Notes under the pieces: generated by a model | The model's database searches: none | Seen by the model: only the letters and a program-made list of their open reading frames with translations | What the model was told of the DNA's origin: nothing | Program-made: the position numbers and the translations under genes | In this document: in pieces, positions 33,751 through 44,112 of the stretch | How positions within the stretch are numbered: position 1 is the first letter of the stretch | Layout of the letters: each line of letters opens with the position of its first letter | Source of the DNA: DATFFO01 sp963772815 | Lineage (GTDB): Bacteria; Actinomycetota; Acidimicrobiia; Spongiisociales; ZC4RG35 | Length of the DNA stretch: 64,000 nucleotides | NCBI GenBank assembly: GCA_963772815.1 | Contig: CAVYYV010000005.1 | Location: 310,001-374,000, forward strand | Direction of reading: 5' to 3'

Positions 33751-34767
33751 TCAGCGACGAACGCGAGCCGGCCCGGTCGATCCCCGCACGGTCAACTCCG
33801 TCGCCAGCACTGCTCGGCGAGGGATATCTGACTGCTCTGCCACCCTTGCCAACACCATGTCGGCCGCCCGAGCCGCCATCCCCGAAACCGGCTGGTGGAC
33901 CGTGGTCAGATCGACCGCTCCCGCCACCGAATGATCATCGAAGCCGACCACCGAGATATCGTTGGGAACCTCTAACCCCGCCCGGCGAATCGCCATCAGC
34001 GCCCCGATGGCCATCTCGTCCGAGGCGCAGAACACGGCGGTGGGAAGGTCGGGACGGCTGAGAAGCTCGGCCATCGCTTCACATCCTCCCTCGACGCTGA
34101 AACCGCCGGCCAGTTCGGTCAATTCCCCACCTCCCACCGCCTCCAGGGCTTCCATGAGCCCCTGGCGGCGGAGGGCGGCCGACTCGAACTCGAGGGACTC
34201 GTCCACACCGCCGCCGATGAAGGCCAGGCGCCGATGCCCCAAGTCCAGGAGATGCTCGGCCGCCATTCGGGCCGAGGCGACATTATCGATCAGCACCGCG
34301 TCGAACAGCCCGGTGTCGACGCCAACCGTGGCCACGGCCATCCCGCTGTCGGCCAGGGCCTCCCACATGTCGTCGTAGAGGAAGAGGTCTATCACGACCA
34401 GGCCGTCCACCTTCTTGGAGAGAGCGGGCAAATCGGACACGAACCGCCTCATCGCCTCGGGGCCGTCGACCGTGAGCAGATGCATGTCGAGCTGGTCTCC
34501 GGACACCGCCGCCTCGATGCCCGCCAGGATGTTGCCGTAGAACCACGAGTTGACGATCGGGAGCGCCACACCGATCGTCCCGCTGCGACGGGCGGCGAGC
34601 CGGGCGGCGTGCGGATTGGCCCGGTAGTCGAGCTGATCGGCAATCTGCTGCACCCGAGCCCTGGTGCTGGGGGAGACATGAGGTAGGCCACGCAAGGCCC
34701 GGCTGACCGTCGCAACCGAGACCCCAGCCTTCTTGGCTACATCCTCGATGGTGGCGACGTCGGTCAC
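33751..34767 (-). CDS. LacI-family repressor of the glucoside locus
   Basis: 338 residues, normal LacI length. Helix-turn-helix and hinge helix: ATIEDVAKKAGVSVATVSRAL, then VSPSTRARVQQIADQLDYRAN PHAARLAARRS (split by a residue break here), followed by the periplasmic-binding-like ligand domain (TIGVALPIVNSWFYGNI, AVFCASDEMAIGALMAI, DISVVGFDDHS). It is placed between the importer and the divergent glucosidase, both of which it probably represses until an alpha-glucoside binds. GTG start at 34767; several earlier in-frame codons would cross the operator and promoter. Confidence 0.9.
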   Translation of the reverse strand: MTDVATIEDVAKKAGVSVATVSRALRGLPHVSPSTRARVQQIADQLDYRANPHAARLAARRSGTIGVALPIVNSWFYGNILAGIEAAVSGDQLDMHLLTVDGPEAMRRFVSDLPALSKKVDGLVVIDLFLYDDMWEALADSGMAVATVGVDTGLFDAVLIDNVASARMAAEHLLDLGHRRLAFIGGGVDESLEFESAALRRQGLMEALEAVGGGELTELAGGFSVEGGCEAMAELLSRPDLPTAVFCASDEMAIGALMAIRRAGLEVPNDISVVGFDDHSVAGAVDLTTVHQPVSGMAARAADMVLARVAEQSDIPRRAVLATELTVRGSTGPARVRR

Positions 34768-34770
34768 CGT

Positions 34771-34821
34771 TGAGCGCTCATTCAGGAGTCGGAATGTAAG
34801 CCCGGACCCAAAGGGGGTCAA
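34771..34821 (-). promoter_or_regulatory. lacI promoter with perfect palindromic operator
   Basis: Minus strand: -35 TTGACC (34816-34821), 17-bp spacer, -10 TACATT (34793-34798). The perfect palindrome TGAGCGCTCA with central CG (34771-34780) lies just downstream of the expected start of transcription and 3 bp from the GTG, consistent with autorepression. Confidence 0.65.
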
Positions 34822-34853
34822 GAGAACAATCCAGGACGACAAGGCCCGACCGG

Positions 34854-34859
34854 TACTCT
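34854..34859 (+). promoter_or_regulatory. -10 box TACTCT, leaderless start
   Basis: TACTCT lies 8 nt before the glucosidase ATG at 34868. The divergent lacI promoter is about 35 bp away. Confidence 0.5.
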
Positions 34860-34867
34860 CACGGACC

Positions 34868-35281
34868 ATGAACTGGTGGGCCAACGCCGTCGGCTACGAG
34901 GTGTACATCCGGTCCTTCGCCGACGGAAACGGTGACGGAATCGGCGATTTCGCCGGCATGACCGAGCGGTTGGGCCATCTCGCCTGGCTGGGTGTGGACG
35001 TGATCTGGGTCACACCCTTCTACCCGTCCCCGCAAGCCGACTTCGGCTACGACGTGATGGACTACACCGACGTCGACCCCCAATTCGGCGACCTGGAGAC
35101 GTTCGACCAGGTGGTGGGGCACGCCAAGGAGCTCGGCTTGCGAGTAATGGTCGACATCGTTCCCAACCACACCTCGGATCGACACCCCTGGTTCATCCAG
35201 GCCCTGGCCGATCCCAACAGCCCATACCGCGACTACTACATCTTCCGCCCCCCGGGTCCCGATCGGGGGGCCTCCCAATAA
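34868..35281 (+). CDS. GH13 alpha-glucosidase, N-terminal part (frameshifted)
   Basis: Start of a GH13 alpha-amylase-family enzyme: WWANAVGYEVYIRSFADGN, then DGIGDFAGMTERL and conserved region I VDIVPNHTSDRHPWF. The frame breaks in a G-run at 35261-35270 (after IFRPPGPD) and stops at 35281, while NNWISNFGG and the rest continue one frame on. The whole gene 34868-36425 is 1558 bases, one more than a multiple of three. Likely a sequence error in one intact oligo-1,6-glucosidase/alpha-glucosidase type gene. Confidence 0.75.
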   Translation: MNWWANAVGYEVYIRSFADGNGDGIGDFAGMTERLGHLAWLGVDVIWVTPFYPSPQADFGYDVMDYTDVDPQFGDLETFDQVVGHAKELGLRVMVDIVPNHTSDRHPWFIQALADPNSPYRDYYIFRPPGPDRGASQ

Positions 35282-35354
35282 CTGGATCTCCAACTTCGGC
35301 GGCCCCGCCTGGACCCTCGATCCGGCCAGTGGGGAGTACTACTGCCATCTGTTC

Positions 35355-36425
35355 TTGCCCCAACAGCCCGACCTCAACTGGGCCAGCGAGGCGGTGCGGG
35401 CCGAGTTCGACAGCATCCTCACCTTCTGGATGGACAGGGGCGTCGACGGCTTCCGGATCGACGTGGCGCATGCCCTGATGAAACATCCCAGCTTCGCCGA
35501 CAACCCTCAGATCGAGCCGTTGTCCCCGAACCCCACTCCCCGGCAGGCCTACAAGGCGTTCGACCATCTCTATGACCAGGACCAGCCCACCAATCTCGAC
35601 ATCTATCGCCGCTGGAAGAACCTCCCCGGCGGTTCGGAGATCTGCCTGGTGGGTGAGGTCTACCTGACCAATGCCGAGCGCAGCGCGGCATACATGAACG
35701 TGGGAGGGCTCGATTGGGCCCTGTTCTTCGCGCTCAACCGCCGGCCCTGGGATCCCGCCGCCTTCGCCGACGAGATCCGCCACTGGGTCGAAGCTGCCCC
35801 AACCGGATTCGCCTGGTCGATCGCCAGCCACGACGAGCACCGGCCCGCCACGCGCTTCGGCGGAGGCGAGGAGGGCCGTGCCCGCGCCCTGGCCCTGTGG
35901 TCCGCGTTGTCCATGCTGCCCGGCATGCCCTTCCTGTATCAGGGGGAGGAGCTCGGCCTGGAGAACGGCCAAGTAGATCCGGCCGATGTCCAGGATCCGG
36001 TCGGCATGGAGGCGTACCAGGAGGGACGCGATCCGTGCCGGACCCCGATGCCGTGGGAGTCGGGTCCCGGTCAGGGCTTCACGACAGCCGAGCAGGCATG
36101 GTTGCGTTGTGCTGACCGACCACCTCAGGAGACAGTGGTCGCGCAGCGCCATGATCCCGGCTCCACGCTGCACCGCTACCGGGAGCTACTGGAGGTGCGC
36201 CGAAATCTCCGGGTGGGCAGTCGGGGCACCCCAACCTGGCTCGAGGCCGGCCCCGGGGTGATCGCGTTCGAACGCCAGGACCTGGCGGCCGTGGCCAACC
36301 TGACCGACTCTCCGGTCGAATCCAACCTCGACCCGACCTACACGCTCATCTTCGACACCGGCGTCCAAGAAGCCGCCGACGAGACGGCGGTCCCTCCACG
36401 CACTACGCGGATCTACACCCGTTGA
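35355..36425 (+). CDS. GH13 alpha-glucosidase, C-terminal part (frameshifted)
   Basis: Carries the catalytic residues of the enzyme started at 34868; coding in this frame begins near 35268. Nucleophile Asp in GVDGFRIDVAHAL, acid/base Glu in CLVGEVYLT and the third Asp in ASHDEHRPATR (the usual NHD is SHD). MPFLYQGEELGLENGQV and the C-terminal beta domain follow. Cytoplasmic (no signal), so it would cleave imported alpha-glucosides delivered by the adjacent ABC importer. Confidence 0.8.
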   Translation: MPQQPDLNWASEAVRAEFDSILTFWMDRGVDGFRIDVAHALMKHPSFADNPQIEPLSPNPTPRQAYKAFDHLYDQDQPTNLDIYRRWKNLPGGSEICLVGEVYLTNAERSAAYMNVGGLDWALFFALNRRPWDPAAFADEIRHWVEAAPTGFAWSIASHDEHRPATRFGGGEEGRARALALWSALSMLPGMPFLYQGEELGLENGQVDPADVQDPVGMEAYQEGRDPCRTPMPWESGPGQGFTTAEQAWLRCADRPPQETVVAQRHDPGSTLHRYRELLEVRRNLRVGSRGTPTWLEAGPGVIAFERQDLAAVANLTDSPVESNLDPTYTLIFDTGVQEAADETAVPPRTTRIYTR

Positions 36426-36480
36426 GGGTGAAACACCCCCCTACCTCCCGCCTCCGCTTCGCTCCGGCGGCAGGGACTTT

Positions 36481-36535
36481 CCCCCTGCAAGCAGGGGGGC
36501 AAAGCTTTGTCCCTCACGAGCGGAGCGAGAGGGGC
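36481..36535. repeat. intergenic hairpin and repeat related to 13038/13127
   Basis: CCCCCTGC-AA-GCAGGGGG (36481-36498) is a perfect hairpin. Bases 36505-36535, read on the minus strand, give GCCCCTCTCGCTCCGCTCGTGAGGGACAAAG, close to the 13 kb repeat (quoted in part: CTCGCTCCGCTCGTG). It lies between convergent glucosidase and lon. Confidence 0.6.
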
Positions 36536-36549
36536 AAGGGGACGTCAGC

Positions 36550-38847
<2,298 letters not shown>

Positions 38848-38952
38848 AGGTTCCTCTGTGGATCTGTTTCATGGATTTCGTGGTGCCCCCCAACTCGATT
38901 TCGGACGCATCTCACCGGAGAGCACACAGGCCAAACGTCTCGTGAGTGGGCG

Positions 38953-38981
38953 ATATTCCTATCCGTCACCGTCCTAAGCAA
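38953..38981 (-). promoter_or_regulatory. possible lon promoter
   Basis: Minus strand: TTGCTT (38976-38981), 17-bp spacer, GAATAT (38953-38958). The match to consensus is partial; it would leave a ~100-nt leader before the ATG at 38847. Confidence 0.3.
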
Positions 38982-39008
38982 GAATCCTACCTGAGACATT
39001 TATGAAAT

Positions 39009-39037
39009 ATGACATGGGGGGACTCAGGTTGTACTGT
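39009..39037 (+). promoter_or_regulatory. dnaK promoter with HspR-like half site
   Basis: ATGACA (39009-39014), 17-bp spacer, TACTGT (39032-39037). The spacer holds ACTCAGG (39022-39028), one base from the ACTCAAG half of the HspR HAIR operator; the other half, at the N9 distance (ATGAC), is poor. A wider inverted repeat ACCTGAG/CTCAGGT spans 38989-39029. Confidence 0.45.
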
Positions 39038-39087
39038 GTGTCACGTTCTCCAATCACTCTTAGGAACCAAGGAAAGGAATCGACATC

Positions 39088-40926
39088 ATGGCTCGAGCAG
39101 TAGGCATCGACCTCGGCACCACCAACTCGGTCATCGCCACCCTCGAGGGAGGCGACCCGACCGTCATACCCAATGCAGAGGGAGCCCGCACCACCCCGTC
39201 GGTGGTGGCCTTCAAGGACGGTGAGATCCTCGTGGGCGAGGTGGCCAAGCGCCAGGCCATAACCAATCCCGACAAGACCGTCCGCTCCATCAAGCGCCAC
39301 ATGGGCGAAGACTGGAAGATCGAAGCCGACGGCAAGACCTACACCCCCCAGGAGATCTCGGCCCGCATTCTCATGAAGCTGAAGCGGGACGCCGAGTCGT
39401 ATCTGGGTGACACCGTCACCGATGCCGTCATCACCGTGCCGGCCTACTTCAACGACGCCCAGCGCCAGGCCACCAAGGAGGCCGGCCAGATCGCCGGGCT
39501 CAACGTGTCCCGGATCATCAACGAGCCCACCGCCGCCTCACTGGCCTATGGGCTGGACAAGGAGGGCGACCAAACCATCCTCGTCTTCGACCTCGGGGGC
39601 GGCACGTTCGACGTCTCCGTCCTGGAGATCGGCGAGGGCGTGTTCGAGGTCAAGTCGACCATGGGCGACACGAAGCTGGGAGGCGACGACTGGGACCAGG
39701 TCATCATCGACTGGCTGGTCAAGACATTCGACAACGACCACGGCGTCGACCTGAGCAAGGACCGGATGGCCGTCCAGCGGCTCAAGGAAGCGGCCGAGAA
39801 GGCCAAGATCGAGTTGTCCTCGGTTTCCGAGACCGAGATCAACCTGCCCTTCATCACCGCCACGGCCGAGGGACCGCTGCATCTCCAGCAGAAGCTGACT
39901 CGCTCGGAGTTCGAGAAGATGTCGACCGACCTGCTCGACCGGACCAAGCCGCCCTTCCGGCAAGCAATCAAGGATGCCGGGATCGATGTCTCCAGCATCG
40001 ACCACGTGGTCCTGGTGGGTGGCTCCACCCGCATGCCCGCCGTGCAGGAGGTAGTTCGCGAGCTGACCGGAAAGGAGCCGCACAAGGGCGTCAACCCCGA
40101 CGAGGTGGTGGCAGCCGGTGCCGCCATCCAGGCCGGTGTCCTCAAGGGGGACGTAAAGGACGTGCTCCTACTCGACGTCACGCCCCTCACTCTCGGCATC
40201 GAGACCAAGGGCGGGGTCATGACCAAGATGATCGAGCGCAACACCACCATCCCAACCCGCAAGTCCGAGATCTTTACAACGGCCGAGAACAACCAGCCCG
40301 AGGTCGAGATCCACGTCCTCCAGGGTGAGCGAGCCATGGCCCCCGACAACAAGAGCCTGGGCAAGTTCCGCCTCACGGGCCTGCCACCCGCACCGATGGG
40401 TGTTCCCCAGATCGAGGTCACCTTCGACATCGATGCCAACGGCATCGTGAACGTGAACGCCAAGGACAAGGCCACCGGCAAGGAGCAGGCCATGACCATC
40501 ACCGGTGGATCGGCCCTCGCCGACCAGGACATCGACCGCATGGTCAAAGATGCGGAATCCTACGCCGAGGAGGACCGCAAGCGGCGCGAGGCGGTGGAGA
40601 CACGCAATCAGGCCGAGCAGCTGGTCAACCAGACCGAGAAGGTGCTCTCCGAGCAGGGCGACAAGCTGACCGACGACGAGAAGTCTCCCATCGAGACTGC
40701 CATGTCCGACCTGAAGGAGGCGGTGGCCTCTGAAGACACCTCGACCGAGGATCTGCGCTCCAAGATGGAGCACCTCGCCCAGGTCTCCCAAGGTGCCTTT
40801 ACCCGGATGTATCAGGAGGCCGCCGAGCAGGCACAGGCCTCCGGCGCCGGCCAGGCCACTGAGGGCGTCACGGACGACGAGGAGGTCGTGGACGCCGAGA
40901 TCATCGACGAGGGTGACGAGTCGTGA
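39088..40926 (+). CDS. dnaK: chaperone DnaK (Hsp70)
   Basis: 612 residues. ATPase domain begins AVGIDLGTTNSVIA, with phosphate loops VFDLGGGTFDVSV and VLVGGSTRMPAVQ; the substrate domain has the ELELHVLQGE-type segment (EIHVLQGERAMAPDNKSLG) and the lid is followed by a Gly/Ala/Gln tail ending in acidic EEVVDAEIIDE. Folds and protects proteins with GrpE and DnaJ. GGAAAGGAA lies 8 nt before the ATG. First gene of dnaK-grpE-dnaJ-hspR. Confidence 0.98.
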   Translation: MARAVGIDLGTTNSVIATLEGGDPTVIPNAEGARTTPSVVAFKDGEILVGEVAKRQAITNPDKTVRSIKRHMGEDWKIEADGKTYTPQEISARILMKLKRDAESYLGDTVTDAVITVPAYFNDAQRQATKEAGQIAGLNVSRIINEPTAASLAYGLDKEGDQTILVFDLGGGTFDVSVLEIGEGVFEVKSTMGDTKLGGDDWDQVIIDWLVKTFDNDHGVDLSKDRMAVQRLKEAAEKAKIELSSVSETEINLPFITATAEGPLHLQQKLTRSEFEKMSTDLLDRTKPPFRQAIKDAGIDVSSIDHVVLVGGSTRMPAVQEVVRELTGKEPHKGVNPDEVVAAGAAIQAGVLKGDVKDVLLLDVTPLTLGIETKGGVMTKMIERNTTIPTRKSEIFTTAENNQPEVEIHVLQGERAMAPDNKSLGKFRLTGLPPAPMGVPQIEVTFDIDANGIVNVNAKDKATGKEQAMTITGGSALADQDIDRMVKDAESYAEEDRKRREAVETRNQAEQLVNQTEKVLSEQGDKLTDDEKSPIETAMSDLKEAVASEDTSTEDLRSKMEHLAQVSQGAFTRMYQEAAEQAQASGAGQATEGVTDDEEVVDAEIIDEGDES

Positions 40927-40990
40927 TCGAGCTGGCAATCGGTTCCGCCCTCGGGCCGGGCGACGGCCCCTATCGGGTGTGGTGGTCGAC

Positions 40991-41587
40991 GTGACCGAGC
41001 GCGAGCAAGAAGCCGCCGTGGAGGCGGAAGTGGTCTCCGAAGGCCACCCCGAGGTGGTCACCGCCGAACCGCCCACCGCCGACGACCTGGGACTCGACCT
41101 GCCCGAGGATTCCCAGGCAGCGCGGGAGCTGTTGTTGACCAAGCTGGCCGAGGCCCGCGAAGAGGCATCGTCTTATCTGGATGACCTCAAACGCGTGGCG
41201 GCCGACTTCGACAACTTCCGTCGCCGCGCCATCCGCGAGCAAGCCGAGACCACGCAGCGAGCCGCAGAGCGGGTGGTGGCAGACCTCTTGCCTGCCCTGG
41301 ACAGCTTCGACGCCGCGGTTGCGGTGGAGGCCTCGACCGAAGCTGAGAGGAAGCTTCTGGCCGGCATGTTGCGCACCCACGACCAGCTGCTGGGGATCCT
41401 CGCCAACCAGGGCCTAGAAATCGTCCCGGCCGCAGGCGAGCCATTCGACCCCGAGATCCACGAGGCCGTGGTTTCTCCCTCGGAAGGAGAAGGCCGCCTC
41501 ATGGTGAGCGAGGAGCTGAGGCGGGGTTACAAGCTCAAGGACCGGCTCGTCCGCCCCGCTCTGGTGGCGCTCGAGTACCAAGACTGA
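40991..41587 (+). CDS. grpE: nucleotide exchange factor GrpE
   Basis: 198 residues: acidic disordered N-terminus, long helix ARELLLTKLAEAREEASSYLDDLKRVAADFDNFRRR (split, residues ~35-78) and the beta wing with the GrpE signature PEIHEAVVSPSEGEGRLM ... GYKLKDRLVRPALV. Stimulates ADP release from DnaK. Start uncertain among three in-frame GTG codons (40979, 40982, 40991); the last is used here. dnaJ starts 8 bp downstream. Confidence 0.92.
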   Translation: MTEREQEAAVEAEVVSEGHPEVVTAEPPTADDLGLDLPEDSQAARELLLTKLAEAREEASSYLDDLKRVAADFDNFRRRAIREQAETTQRAAERVVADLLPALDSFDAAVAVEASTEAERKLLAGMLRTHDQLLGILANQGLEIVPAAGEPFDPEIHEAVVSPSEGEGRLMVSEELRRGYKLKDRLVRPALVALEYQD

Positions 41588-41594
41588 GGAGCCC

Positions 41595-42737
41595 ATGAAC
41601 CGCGAATGGGTCGAGAAGGACTTCTACTCGGTTCTGGGCGTGGCTGAAGACGCCCCCCAGGACGAGATCAAGCGTGCCTATCGCAAGCTTGCCCGGAAGC
41701 TGCATCCCGACGCCAACCCCGGCGACACCACCGCCGAGGAGCGGTTCAAGGAGGTTTCGGAGGCCTACGCAACTTTGTCGGACCCCGAGCAGCGCAAGGA
41801 GTATGACCAGGTGCGGAGGCTCGCCTCGTCCGGCGGGTTCGGGGCCGGAGGCTTCGGTGGAGGCGGCTTCGGCGGCCAGCAGGTGCGGGTCGAGGACGTC
41901 TCAGACCTGTTCGGAGGTCTCGGTGGCCTGGGCGATCTATTCGGCGGAGCCGGGGCCCGGGGAGGCCGGCGAGCCGGGGCTGCGCCCGTCCGCGGCACCA
42001 ACACGTCCTCGGACCTGACCATCTCCTTCGACGAGGCCTTCTCCGGACTCACCACCTCCCTACAGCTGCGCGGCCAAGCCGCCTGCTCCCACTGCGGAGG
42101 GACGGGGGCCGAACCACCCGGTCGGCCCAAGAGCTGCCCGACCTGCGGGGGAACGGGTTCGGTGGCGCGCAACCAGGGTTTCTTCTCCTTCAGCGAGGCC
42201 TGCCCGCAATGCCGGGGCTCGGGCGCGATCATCGACGAGCCGTGCACGGTGTGCCGCGGATCGGGCTCCGAGGTGCGAACCCGCTCCATCAGGGTGCGCA
42301 TCCCGGCCGGGGTCAAAGACGGCGCCACCATCCGCATCACGGGCAAGGGCGGGCCGGGCCGCAACGGAGGGCCTCCCGGGGACCTGCTTGTCAAGGTGCA
42401 TGTGACACCTCATCCGATCTTCGGAAGGTCGGGAAACAACCTGACGGTGACGGTCCCCATCTCCTTTTCGGAGGCGGCTCTGGGCACCAAGCTGGCCGTA
42501 CCCACGATGAACGGGCCGGTCAGGATCAAGATCCCGGCCGGCACCCAATCCGGGAAGGTGTTCCGGGTTCGCGACAAGGGTGTGACGGGAGGACGAGGCC
42601 ACTCCGGCGATCTGATGGCTCGGGTGGAGATCCAGGTCCCCGAGAAGCTGTCCAAGGACGAGAAGAAGCTGCTCGAGCAACTCGACACGTACGAGACCGC
42701 CGACATGCGCGGTCACTTCGAGCCGTACCTGGAATGA
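41595..42737 (+). CDS. dnaJ: chaperone DnaJ (Hsp40)
   Basis: 380 residues. J domain (~8-73) with HPD in RKLARKLHPDANPG, a long Gly/Phe-rich linker, and four zinc-finger repeats CxxCxGxG (CSHCGGTG, CPTCGGTG, CPQCRGSG, CTVCRGSG), then the two substrate-binding beta domains. Delivers substrate to DnaK and stimulates its ATPase. ATG follows GAGGAGCCC closely behind grpE. Confidence 0.97.
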   Translation: MNREWVEKDFYSVLGVAEDAPQDEIKRAYRKLARKLHPDANPGDTTAEERFKEVSEAYATLSDPEQRKEYDQVRRLASSGGFGAGGFGGGGFGGQQVRVEDVSDLFGGLGGLGDLFGGAGARGGRRAGAAPVRGTNTSSDLTISFDEAFSGLTTSLQLRGQAACSHCGGTGAEPPGRPKSCPTCGGTGSVARNQGFFSFSEACPQCRGSGAIIDEPCTVCRGSGSEVRTRSIRVRIPAGVKDGATIRITGKGGPGRNGGPPGDLLVKVHVTPHPIFGRSGNNLTVTVPISFSEAALGTKLAVPTMNGPVRIKIPAGTQSGKVFRVRDKGVTGGRGHSGDLMARVEIQVPEKLSKDEKKLLEQLDTYETADMRGHFEPYLE

Positions 42738-42747
42738 TGGTGGCGTC

Positions 42748-43143
42748 ATGAGCGACAGGTCCCGCAGGCGAGCCCTCTTCGTGATCTCGGTGGCCGCCGA
42801 GTTGGCGGGCATGCATCCCCAAACGCTTCGCATATACGAGCGTCGCGGGCTGATCGAGCCTTACCGCACTCCCGGAGGCACTCGACGCTACTCGCAGGAG
42901 GACATCGAGCGTCTGCGCCTCATCGCCGAACTGACCGGCCAGGGCTTGAACCTGGAGGGGGTCAAGCAGGTGATGGAGCTGCAAGACGAGATCGACCGTC
43001 TCAAGGGCGAAGTCGAGAAGATGGAGGATAAGATCGACGAGCTCAGCGCCGAGGCGGACGAGAAAATACGCGAGATCCACCGTTCGTACCGTCACGAGAT
43101 CGTGCTCCGCTCCAACCTGCTCCCCGACGTTCCCCGCAAGTAG
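42748..43143 (+). CDS. hspR: MerR-family heat-shock repressor HspR
   Basis: 131 residues. N-terminal MerR winged helix: FVISVAAELAGMHPQTLRIYE, RRGLIEPYRTPGGTRRYSQEDI, then a long coiled coil (LQDEIDRLKGEVEKMEDKID). Position as the last gene of the dnaK operon identifies it as HspR, which represses dnaK and often clpB/lon together with DnaK as corepressor. Ends with basic VPRK. Starts 11 bp after dnaJ. Confidence 0.95.
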   Translation: MSDRSRRRALFVISVAAELAGMHPQTLRIYERRGLIEPYRTPGGTRRYSQEDIERLRLIAELTGQGLNLEGVKQVMELQDEIDRLKGEVEKMEDKIDELSAEADEKIREIHRSYRHEIVLRSNLLPDVPRK

Positions 43144-43216
43144 AGAGCCGCTGGATCGCCCAAGTCCGATAAGGACATCTACGCTCATTCCGTTCACCGA
43201 CCGAGGACTATCCACC

Positions 43217-44005
43217 TTGTATCTACAGATTCACGGCGCCCGAGGCTCGATGCCGGTCGGCACATCCGAGTTTGCTCGCTACGGAGGCGACACAACCTGC
43301 TACTCGCTTCACCACGACGACGGTTCGGTGATAGCCATCGTGGACGCCGGTACCGGCTTGCGCAGCATCTTGCCCGATGTCCCCGGGGTCGGTGCTACCT
43401 ACAACATCGTGCTGACTCACTACCACTGGGATCACATCCAGGGCCTGTCCATGTGTGCCCCGATGTGGCGGCGTGACATCACCCTTCGTATCTTCGGTCC
43501 CGATCACCCGGCCCGCGCCATCGGCGACGCCATCACCCCTCCCTGGTTCCCGGTCTCGATCCGGGACGCGGACGTCGAGTTCGAAGCTTCTCCCGAGTCC
43601 TTCGAGATCGACGGTGTCTCCGTTACGAGCTTTCCGCTCCATCATCCCCAGGGAGGACTGGGATATCGCTTCGACTTCGAGGGTCAGGCCATCGTTGTGG
43701 CGACCGATCACGAGGCCGGAACCGACGCCGATCGGGTACTCGTGGAGATGTCCCACGACGCCGACATCCTGGTCCACGACGCGCAGTACCTCCCCGAGGA
43801 GATCGAGCAGAAGAAGGGGTGGGGACACAGCACGTGGGAACAGGCCACCAAGATCTCGGCCGAAGCCGGCGTTGATCATCTGCTCTTCGGCAGTCACGAC
43901 CCGAGACGCTCCGACGATGAGGTGGACCGATTGGTGAAACAGGCCGGCGAGCGCTTCCCCAACGTCTCCGCCGCCTCCCCCAACCAGTCCTTCGTTCCCA
44001 ACTGA
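43217..44005 (+). CDS. metallo-beta-lactamase-fold hydrolase
   Basis: 262 residues. Metal site motif LTHYHWDHIQGL (HxHxDH), later His in FPLHHPQGGLGY, the bridging Asp in VATDHEAGTD and C-terminal His in FGSHDPRRSDDE. The N-terminal HGARGSMPVGTSEFARYGGDTTCY block is typical of PhnP/RNase Z-like phosphodiesterase-type members, so a cyclic phosphate or phosphodiester substrate is plausible. TTG start at 43217 without a clear RBS. Independent of the hspR operon (73 bp gap). Confidence 0.83.
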   Translation: MYLQIHGARGSMPVGTSEFARYGGDTTCYSLHHDDGSVIAIVDAGTGLRSILPDVPGVGATYNIVLTHYHWDHIQGLSMCAPMWRRDITLRIFGPDHPARAIGDAITPPWFPVSIRDADVEFEASPESFEIDGVSVTSFPLHHPQGGLGYRFDFEGQAIVVATDHEAGTDADRVLVEMSHDADILVHDAQYLPEEIEQKKGWGHSTWEQATKISAEAGVDHLLFGSHDPRRSDDEVDRLVKQAGERFPNVSAASPNQSFVPN

Positions 44006-44112
44006 CTCCGACTACGGACATCGACACCCTGGGATCGCCGCCGGTCATCCTCGGTCTGTTTGTCGATGTAGCCTCAGATCACACCTAGGTCGAGCAGGCG
44101 GGACGCCACCGA

